NCBI GenBank assembly: GCA_000565255.1
Contig: ASRH01000009.1
Location: forward strand, 1 to 34,084
Direction of reading: 5' to 3'
From: Candidatus Aramenus sulfurataquae
GTDB lineage: Archaea > Thermoproteota > Thermoprotei_A > Sulfolobales > Sulfolobaceae
Length of the DNA: 34,084 bases
The notes under the pieces are model-generated. The model worked only from the letters and a program-made list of their open reading frames with translations. It was not told the origin of the DNA and did no database searches. The translations under genes and the position numbers were made by a program. The stretch's first letter is position 1, and the number at the start of each line of letters is the position of its first letter. Positions 9,174 to 15,365 of this stretch are shown here, one piece after another.

Positions 9174-10115
9174 TCAGTATAGGAAACATGCGACGTAGTG
9201 GTCATTAGATTCACCGGTTAGCTCTGGCTCCTTTTCCTTGCAGACGTTCATGGCGAAGGGACACCTAGGATAGTACCTGCAACCCTTGCCGTTATACGGT
9301 TCCACCTCTTCCCTTACCTCTGTAGAGAACAGCGTGCTCCTCCCAGATGGGTCAGGCAAGGGCACTGCAGATATTAGCGCCTTGGTGTAAGGATGTAATG
9401 GGTGGTCAAGGACTTCGTCTGTGGGTCCGCTCTCTATTACCTTCCCTTGGTACATTACGTATATGTTGCTTGCAATATAGCCTATTGTGGAGATGTCGTG
9501 GGTAATCATCAAGACGCTTTTTCCCTTCTCCTCTTTCAACTTCTGGAAAATATCGAGAATCCCAGCCCTAATTGACATGTCCAACATGGAGACCGGTTCG
9601 TCAGCTACTATAAAGCTTGGGTCTAGAACAAGCGCCCTGGCAATTGCCACCCTCTGCAGTTGCCCACCGGAGAGCTGGTTTGGTAGGGAGTTAGCGTACT
9701 CCTCCTCTGGCGTGAGTCCCACTTCCCTTAAGGCGTTCATTACCATCTCCCTTTCTTCCTTTTCGTTCTTTGCCAGTTTATGCACCCTTATGCCCTCAGC
9801 AATTATGTCGTATACCTTCATCCTTATGTCCACTGCCTCATATGGGTTCTGGAATATTATTTGGTTCTGCCTTCTGAACTCCTTCTCCTCTTTTCCCTTT
9901 AGCTTTGAAACGTCTTTCCCGTTCCACAGCACCTTTCCTGCAGTGGGCCTCTGCAGGTTCAAAATAGTCCTCCCAAGCGTAGTTTTCCCGCTGCCAGATT
10001 CGCCCACTAACCCGACTATCTCCTTCTCTTTGATCTTAATGTTGACCCCGTCTACTGCCTTAACTACCACGTCCCTTGACTTGAAGTAAACCTTGAGGTT
10101 CTGCGTCTCTATCAT
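9174..10115 (-). CDS. dppF: Dipeptide/oligopeptide ABC transporter ATPase, DppF/OppF type
   Basis: This 313-residue cytoplasmic nucleotide-binding subunit pairs with DppD. Walker A is GESGSGKTT (about residues 38-46), the ABC signature is LSGGQLQR, Walker B with the catalytic Glu is [12 protein letters not shown], and the switch His is in MITHD. The C-terminus carries the oligopeptide-transporter extension with four cysteines in [14 protein letters not shown]...VACF. In related peptide-transporter ATPases this motif can bind a [4Fe-4S] cluster. The ATG overlaps the dppD stop (ATGA). Substrate class is inferred from family; Sulfolobales Dpp/Opp-type transporters may also move oligosaccharides. 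Confidence 0.9.
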   Translation of the reverse strand: MIETQNLKVYFKSRDVVVKAVDGVNIKIKEKEIVGLVGESGSGKTTLGRTILNLQRPTAGKVLWNGKDVSKLKGKEEKEFRRQNQIIFQNPYEAVDIRMKVYDIIAEGIRVHKLAKNEKEEREMVMNALREVGLTPEEEYANSLPNQLSGGQLQRVAIARALVLDPSFIVADEPVSMLDMSIRAGILDIFQKLKEEKGKSVLMITHDISTIGYIASNIYVMYQGKVIESGPTDEVLDHPLHPYTKALISAVPLPDPSGRSTLFSTEVREEVEPYNGKGCRYYPRCPFAMNVCKEKEPELTGESNDHYVACFLY

Positions 10116-11098
10116 TTCCTGCTCACCGCGTGACAGGCTACGTAATGGAACCCCTCTACCTTTGTCAGCTCAGGTTCCTTCTCTCTGCAGATGGGCATGG
10201 CTATTGGGCACCTAGGGGCAAACCTACAGCCTTTCGGTGGGTTCTCTAGGTCCGGAGGATAGCCAGGAACTGAGACGAGCTTCTTCTTTTTCCTCAACCT
10301 CAAGTCTGGAATGGCGTCAATCAAGGCCCTTGTGTAGGGGTGGAGTGGGTTCCTGAAGATCTTTTCCACGTCCCCAAACTCCACTACTTTTCCCGCGTAC
10401 ATAATGAGAACGCTGTCGCTTATGTTAGCTAAGAGCGCTAGGTCATGAGTTACGAACATCATGCTAAACTTCCTACTCTCCTGGAGGTCCTTCATCATCT
10501 TCAGTATCTTAGCTTGGGTTATGACGTCGAGGGCAGTGGTGGCCTCGTCCGAGACAACCATGGACGGGTTCAACAGCAGAGCCATCGCAATCACTACCCT
10601 CTGCCTTTGTCCCCCGGAGAGTTCGTGGGGAAACATGTCTGCTTTTTCCGGAGGCACGCCGACGCTCTCCAGCGCCTTATATATTCTCTCCATGGCCTCT
10701 GCCTTTGAGACGTCCTCGTGCTCCATTATAGTTTCCATCATCTGGTCCTTTACCTTGTACACAGGGTCAAGTACGTCCATGGAAGCTTGGGGTATGTAGG
10801 CTATGTCCTTCCAGACAATGGTCTTCCTAAAGGTCTTAAGATCCATGGAAAGTATGTCCTGTCCCTTGAATTTTACTTCTCCAGATACTACTTGCGCGTT
10901 CCTCGGAAGCACCCTAAATATTGTAGAGACCAGCGTTGACTTACCGCATCCGGACTCCCCTGCTACCCCGAGAACCTTTGCTCTGTCCACGAAGAGAGAT
11001 ACGTCGTCCACAGCTTTGACACTTCCTCTCTTGGTCTTATAGTACGTCCTAAGGGAGTCCACCTTTAGGATTACGTCCGTGGATTCCTCAAAAATCAC
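10112..11098 (-). CDS. dppD: Dipeptide/oligopeptide ABC transporter ATPase, DppD/OppD type
   Basis: This 328-residue partner of DppF forms the heterodimeric motor of the importer. It shows Walker A GESGCGKST, a Q-loop in IAYIPQASMDVLDP, signature LSGGQRQRV, Walker B MVVSDEATTALDV and the switch His in FVTHDLALLA. The C-terminal oligopeptide-transporter extension again has four Cys in CRFAPRCPIAMPIC...VACH. The start is a GTG at 11098, one base after the dppC stop, and the 3' end overlaps dppF by four bases, so translation is coupled. All family motifs are intact. Confidence 0.9.
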   Translation of the reverse strand: MIFEESTDVILKVDSLRTYYKTKRGSVKAVDDVSLFVDRAKVLGVAGESGCGKSTLVSTIFRVLPRNAQVVSGEVKFKGQDILSMDLKTFRKTIVWKDIAYIPQASMDVLDPVYKVKDQMMETIMEHEDVSKAEAMERIYKALESVGVPPEKADMFPHELSGGQRQRVVIAMALLLNPSMVVSDEATTALDVITQAKILKMMKDLQESRKFSMMFVTHDLALLANISDSVLIMYAGKVVEFGDVEKIFRNPLHPYTRALIDAIPDLRLRKKKKLVSVPGYPPDLENPPKGCRFAPRCPIAMPICREKEPELTKVEGFHYVACHAVSRK

Positions 11099-11099
11099 G

Positions 11100-12527
11100 T
11101 TACTCGCCCCTCAACTTGTAAGGACTTAGCACGTCGAGCATGGCAGAGCCGAAGAAGTAAAACGCCGTGCTTAGCAGGACTATTCCTATCCCAGGCGGAA
11201 GTACCCACCACCACGCGAAACCGTTAATAAAGGACACGTTATACGTGGCAAAGCCCAACATGTTTCCCCACGTGGGAAATCCCGTTATTCCCAATCCCAG
11301 GAAGTCTAGGCCAGACTCCGCTAAAATTACTCCAGGAACGTCGTAGGCCAACTGGGCGAAGAGTATGCCCATCAAGTTAGGAAGGATATGCCTAAACAAT
11401 ATCCTCAAGTTTCCCTCTCCTAGGGCCTTCGCGGCCTCCACGAAAGTCCTGCCCTTTAAAGAGAGCGTCTGTCCCCTTATAATCTTGGCTGTGCCGGGCC
11501 ACGATAGCAAGGATATTATTAGTAGTATAAGTATGGGCTTATTCACGTTAACTATGGTCCCAGTTACGTCAAATATGCTTATTAACACAACGAGCAATGG
11601 AAGCCCAGGTATCAAGAGGAAGAAGTCAGTCAGAGCGTTTAGGGAAAGGTCAGTAAACCCTCCAACGTAACCTGCCAGCAAGCCTATGAATAGGCCTATT
11701 CCTATTATTAATGCTGATGCCAGGAGAGATAGGTATAAGTCAAACCTAGCTCCATAGACGAACTCCGCAAATACGCTAGCCCCGTTGTCGTCCGTGCCTA
11801 GCTTACCGTATACGTATCCCAAGGAACTATAGGAAGGCAGCGACATGACGAATACTTCCTTAGAGCTTCCAGTGTTCTCAAAGGAAACCGTGACGTTGTA
11901 GGTTCCAGGCTTTGGAAGCGCGTAAGATGGAAACTCGTAGGCAGCTAGAGGTTGTTCAGATAGTGGTAGCTCAGAGGCAAAGGGGGAGTTTGCTGGAGAT
12001 ATATACTTTGAGTCAAATACCACGCTGTTTACCTTGCCGGGGGATATTGAAACTGCTGGCTCCACGGGGAAGGGCACAGGGCAAAGTTCCATTGCATACA
12101 AGCCGTTGAAGTATAAGTTTACGACAAAGCTGGTTGTGCTAGGCGTTAAGAGCTTAAACGATACAACCACGTCGTACGGGTGGCTCCAGTTCCACTTAAA
12201 AGGAAACGATACGTTAACGGTTTGCCCTGGTGGAACTACCACCTTAATATAGGACGCGTTTACCGCCGTTACGTAAGAGCTATCAGAGGAGACGTACTTC
12301 GTAAAGGTGAATGACACATCTGGAGGAAGTTCCTTGTACTGTGGAAAAATCGTTGCCCAAGAAGGGACGGCGTATGGGGCTGCCACATACTGTTGGGAGG
12401 GCAAATAGGGGTTACTATAAGTGGTCAGCGCTGGAGCGGCTACTGCTAAAATTGAGAAAAACCCAATTATTATGATCGAGAATATGAAGGACTTCCTCGA
12501 TAGCAGGTCCTTAATGACTTTATTCAT
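11100..12527 (-). CDS. dppC: ABC transporter permease DppC with extra extracytoplasmic domain
   Basis: This membrane subunit forms the channel with DppB. At 475 residues it is much longer than ordinary DppC/OppC (about 280-320). After TM1 (about 15-33) comes a stretch of some 180-200 residues, rich in Ser, Thr, Val, Pro and Asn with several N-x-S/T sites and alternating beta-like patterns. The normal family sequence then resumes at KLGTDDNGASVFAEFVYGARFDL near residue 240. The EAA loop that docks the ATPases is visible (EAAKALGEGNLRILFRHILPN). The start overlaps dppB by four bases (ATGA). The inserted segment should face outside, where it could contact the binding protein or substrate; that role is inference. 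Confidence 0.88.
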   Translation of the reverse strand: MNKVIKDLLSRKSFIFSIIIIGFFSILAVAAPALTTYSNPYLPSQQYVAAPYAVPSWATIFPQYKELPPDVSFTFTKYVSSDSSYVTAVNASYIKVVVPPGQTVNVSFPFKWNWSHPYDVVVSFKLLTPSTTSFVVNLYFNGLYAMELCPVPFPVEPAVSISPGKVNSVVFDSKYISPANSPFASELPLSEQPLAAYEFPSYALPKPGTYNVTVSFENTGSSKEVFVMSLPSYSSLGYVYGKLGTDDNGASVFAEFVYGARFDLYLSLLASALIIGIGLFIGLLAGYVGGFTDLSLNALTDFFLLIPGLPLLVVLISIFDVTGTIVNVNKPILILLIISLLSWPGTAKIIRGQTLSLKGRTFVEAAKALGEGNLRILFRHILPNLMGILFAQLAYDVPGVILAESGLDFLGLGITGFPTWGNMLGFATYNVSFINGFAWWWVLPPGIGIVLLSTAFYFFGSAMLDVLSPYKLRGE

Positions 12528-13579
12528 TCGTACTTCACCCTAGGATCTATTAGAGGGTATATGAGGTCTAACGCCAGTAGTATAACCACTGCAAACAAGC
12601 TTATAACGTAGAAGTCGCCCTCTAGGAGGGGAATGTCTAAGTTCTCTGCGGCGGACACCAAAAGCCTTCCCAACCCGGGGATGTTAAACACGTCCTCAAT
12701 GAACACTACCCCGGCAAATAGGAAGGCAAGGTCTATTCCAACCCTTGTAAACACGGGTATTATAGCGTTCCTCGTCACGTGTTTGTAAAATATCTTTCTG
12801 TCGCTGATCCCCCTTGCTCTCAAGTAGTTGACGAAGTTGCTACCCATGAGCTCTACACCGTTGTTCCTGAAGAGGATATTCCTGACCCCATAGCTTACTA
12901 CCGTGAGGAATAGGATAGGGAGAGTGAGGAACTTTAACAGGCTAGCCCAGTAAGCGAAACCATGTAACGTCACTCCGTTCCTGGTTATAGCCTCGGCTAT
13001 GTTCGTCGGAAATATGTTTAGGTAGAAACCGAACACGTAAAGTACGATCTCCCCTAGCCAGAAAGATGGAATAAAGTAAGTCATTATCGCCGTAAAGCTC
13101 ACGATGCTGTCTCCTATCTTGCCTTGTCTTGATATAGAGTAGAGGCCCAGCACCACCGCCAGAACGGTGCTCAATAACAGACTGGGGATGACCAGAAGGG
13201 CGGTAACAGGAAACCTCTGCTCTATCAAGTTTAGCACAGGTTCGTCGTAGTGCATCGATATACCTAAGTGAAAGGTCAAAAGGGACTCAATGTAAACGAA
13301 GAACCTCTCCTGTAGAGGTAGGTTTAGCCCGAACTGTCTGTCAATGGCCTGCACGAGCTCGCTCCTGGGAAGACCCTTATAGGAAAGCGGGACGTAAAGC
13401 TCGGCTACGTTTATATGGTAAAGGGTGGGTAAGACTTGAAAGACAAAGAAGTTGAACACGAGGATCCCAAACAACAAGACTAACCTCTCGGCTATTCTCT
13501 TCAATAGGTACCTCTTTAGACCGGTTATGTGGAACCTGCCCCTGATCACGCTTTTCTCAGAGGTAGCCGTAGAGCTCAT
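12524..13579 (-). CDS. dppB: ABC transporter permease DppB
   Basis: This 351-residue first gene of the dppBCDF operon is a six-helix permease. TM1 is at about residues 28-52, followed by the usual external loop (GLNLPLQERFFVYIESLLTFHLGISMHY) and the BPD_transp_1 core. The EAA-like loop (YLRARGISDRKIFYKHVTRNAIIP) contacts the ATPases. A slightly long polar N-terminus (about 25 residues) precedes TM1. The ATG at 13579 lies about 35 bp from the centre of a strong TATA box at 13608-13620, so the leader is only about 8 nt. All family landmarks are present. Confidence 0.9.
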   Translation of the reverse strand: MSSTATSEKSVIRGRFHITGLKRYLLKRIAERLVLLFGILVFNFFVFQVLPTLYHINVAELYVPLSYKGLPRSELVQAIDRQFGLNLPLQERFFVYIESLLTFHLGISMHYDEPVLNLIEQRFPVTALLVIPSLLLSTVLAVVLGLYSISRQGKIGDSIVSFTAIMTYFIPSFWLGEIVLYVFGFYLNIFPTNIAEAITRNGVTLHGFAYWASLLKFLTLPILFLTVVSYGVRNILFRNNGVELMGSNFVNYLRARGISDRKIFYKHVTRNAIIPVFTRVGIDLAFLFAGVVFIEDVFNIPGLGRLLVSAAENLDIPLLEGDFYVISLFAVVILLALDLIYPLIDPRVKYE

Positions 13580-13607
13580 TCCTATTCCTTACAATGTAGT
13601 TCTCGTC

Positions 13608-13620
13608 GTTTTTTAAAAAC
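13608..13620 (-). promoter_or_regulatory. TATA box of the dppBCDF operon
   Basis: Read on the minus strand, GTTTTTAAAAAAC is a near-perfect crenarchaeal TATA box. It predicts transcription starting near 13588, just before the dppB ATG. Confidence 0.55.
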
Positions 13621-13643
13621 TTTGTCATTTAGGTGTTGTGGCT

Positions 13644-13691
13644 ATGTAATGTATTTCAAAACTGAAGGAGATCTTCATATAAACATTACAT
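13644..13691. repeat. Inverted repeat, candidate operator upstream of dppB
   Basis: ATGTAATGT at 13644-13652 is matched by its exact reverse complement ACATTACAT at 13683-13691, centre to centre 39 bp. It lies just upstream of the dppB TATA box in the divergent region between dppBCDF and the plus-strand genes, which is where a regulator of the transporter would bind. The spacing is nearly four helical turns. The sequence is AT-rich, so chance is possible. Confidence 0.3.
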
Positions 13692-13767
13692 TATGATTAC
13701 GTCACATTAAATTGACAAAACATGATATAAAGAAGGAAATAGTATAAATTATCATATAGTAATTTGT

Positions 13768-13798
13768 GGATTTTAAATAAGTAGTTTTTAAATACTTA
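13768..13798 (+). promoter_or_regulatory. Candidate promoter(s) in the divergent dpp intergenic region
   Basis: The gap 13580-13981 (about 400 bp) is very AT-rich up to about 13800, with TATA-like boxes GATTTTAAATAAG (13769-13781) and GTTTTTAAATACTTA (13784-13798) pointing to the plus strand. Either would leave a leader of about 150-170 nt before the ATG at 13982, unusual for Sulfolobales. Bases 13800-13980 show no convincing gene or RNA; they contain short open frames on both strands only. Confidence 0.4.
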
Positions 13799-13981
13799 TT
13801 ATTGAAACTTTTGAGGTTCATCTACCTCCCAGTCTGAGGGGATTTTACTCAGTATTAGGTGATCTAAGCAGTAGAACCACGTAATTAGAACGCTGAGCCT
13901 CAAAGCGACTGTAAGGTAGAAGCACGCTTCGGACAAACAATTAATACCCAACAAACTACTCTTCATGTAAGGTTTATTATA

Positions 13982-15157
13982 ATGCCTAAACCGGGGAGAA
14001 GACAAAGGAAATCGCGTAAACATAAGGAGTACCTTATCGTGGTAGCCCTAATAGTGGTGGCCGTTGCCTTTTATTTATACTACAGTTCAACATCTCTCTT
14101 TAACGTCCCTGTTGTTAAGGCGATGTCCGGCACGTACACGCTGAACGACGTGGTAGAGGTAAACGGGAACGTTGTGGCCTTCGCTGGATCCTCTCAGTCC
14201 AACAACATCTCCTACGGGGTGGCGGGAGAGTTCTTCATTCAGAACTCCTCTTACTCCTTCTTTAACCTAGGGGACTACTTCCAGAATGGGACGATATACT
14301 CGATTGCGTACAACGGTTCGGCTTTCCTCTTAGCCGGGGCCCAGTACATAAGGGAGGGAAACGTAAGCGTCCTTCAGCCTGAAGTAGCACTCTATGCAGA
14401 TGGCAAGGCCATCAACGTCTCGCAATTGATACCTAGCTTCTACACCCCAGGCCAAGCGTACGTGGCAGCGTGGACTGGGAAGTACTGGCTAGTAGGAGGG
14501 AGCGCGCTCGTTATAGAGGGCACAGCCCAATATAACGTGCCTTTCCTAGTAAAGGTATTCCCCAACTTAACCTCCGTTGACCTGACCTCAAGGTTGCCTG
14601 CCTTCTTTTACAGTCCGCTCAGCGTAGGTACAGGGGTATACGCCTTGTCCTCCCAAGGAGGTCAGTTTGCAGTGGGCGGGAGCCATCTTTTCAACTACAC
14701 TTTCGCTGTCTTCAACGGCACGTCTTTTGTGGACTCCTTGGATGGAGTCGGCTTAATTCTGACAGTTGCCAATTCCCCTGATGGCTGGCTAATAGGGGGT
14801 TTCAACTACAGCTCTAAACCAGACGTGACGTTAACATTGTTAGGCATAGTAAACGGAAGCGGCGTACACTTCATTGACTTGAAATACGCTGTAGGAGTTG
14901 TGGTAGCTGTAGGCTACGGCGACGGCGAGTACGTGGTCTCCGTTAGGATACCCTTAATAAATGAGGCGTCTGGAACCGTTTCAGAGGAGGGAATAGTGCT
15001 TATGGGGAAGACTCCTACCTCCCTTTCTGAGGTCTACGCTGGGATTAACGTCAGCGTAAACTCGTTGGCCTTGGCTGGAGACCACGTCGTAGGAGTAGGA
15101 TATAAAGTTAGCAACCAAGTGAGAGAGGGGATCATAATAGTCCTCAGAGTGACGTGA
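13982..15157 (+). CDS. Membrane-anchored seven-repeat (propeller-like) surface protein next to Dpp transporter
   Basis: This 391-residue protein has a very basic cytoplasmic N-terminus (PGRRQRKSRKHK), one membrane anchor at about 17-34 and an external domain to the end with many N-x-S/T sites. Seven weak repeats of the form 'short strand, polar turn with Gly, hydrophobic strand, Gly-Gly/Ala-Gly' are visible at about residues 57-70, 106-120, 160-173, 219-233, 259-273, 307-320 and 359-373. Examples are GSAFLLAGA, GKYWLVGGS, GGQFAVGGS and DGWLIGGF. The spacing of 40-59 residues is what a seven-bladed beta-propeller would give. No enzyme motif was seen. It lies between the divergent permease operon and the binding-protein gene, so a role at the outer face of the transporter is inferred. 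Confidence 0.75.
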   Translation: MPKPGRRQRKSRKHKEYLIVVALIVVAVAFYLYYSSTSLFNVPVVKAMSGTYTLNDVVEVNGNVVAFAGSSQSNNISYGVAGEFFIQNSSYSFFNLGDYFQNGTIYSIAYNGSAFLLAGAQYIREGNVSVLQPEVALYADGKAINVSQLIPSFYTPGQAYVAAWTGKYWLVGGSALVIEGTAQYNVPFLVKVFPNLTSVDLTSRLPAFFYSPLSVGTGVYALSSQGGQFAVGGSHLFNYTFAVFNGTSFVDSLDGVGLILTVANSPDGWLIGGFNYSSKPDVTLTLLGIVNGSGVHFIDLKYAVGVVVAVGYGDGEYVVSVRIPLINEASGTVSEEGIVLMGKTPTSLSEVYAGINVSVNSLALAGDHVVGVGYKVSNQVREGIIIVLRVT

Positions 15158-15189
15158 GGGACCGCAAGGCGCTTACAAAAGAACGACAA

Positions 15190-15225
15190 ACTTCTCCCTT
15201 TAGGGCGGGGAGGAAGTTAGTGTCA
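15190..15225 (+). mobile_element. Solitary IS200/IS605-like (TnpB) right-end hairpin remnant
   Basis: CTTCTCCCTTTAGGGCGGGGAG at about 15191-15212, followed by GAAGTTAGTG, forms a short GC-rich hairpin with a TTTA loop. It matches the look of the right end of TnpB-encoding IS200/IS605 elements. The tail GGAGGAAGT is shared with the copy at about 30049-30056. No tnpB reading frame adjoins it. The rest of the gap 15158-15365 is AT-rich promoter sequence. Confidence 0.4.
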
Positions 15226-15320
15226 ACTAAATATTATGTTGTTAATTATGGTCTAGTTGGAATAGTTTGTTTTAATTCGATTAAAAGAACTTCATCGCAT
15301 GACATTTGACTTATAAAAAA

Positions 15321-15360
15321 AGTTTAAATAGATTACGAAAAGTTGTTATACATAAGTGAT
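15321..15360 (+). promoter_or_regulatory. Promoter and ribosome binding site of the binding-protein gene
   Basis: AGTTTAAATA at 15321-15330 is a good TATA box predicting a start near 15352. GTGAT at 15356-15360 sits five bases before the ATG at 15366 as a Shine-Dalgarno motif, so the leader is about 14 nt. Confidence 0.5.
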
Positions 15361-15365
15361 AAGTA

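Noticed and set aside
9487-10089. 200-codon plus-strand frame inside dppF
   Set aside because: Antisense shadow of a gene with all ATPase motifs; Ser/Phe-rich composition is typical of a reverse-frame artefact.
13801-13980. Possible small structured or C/D-box RNA upstream of the propeller gene
   Set aside because: CTGA-like boxes occur but no matching C box (RTGATGA) at the right distance, so there is no firm RNA signature.
13799-14023. 74-codon minus-strand frame covering the start of the propeller gene
   Set aside because: No promoter, overlaps the clearly coding 5' end of the plus-strand gene, and its residues show no recognisable pattern.
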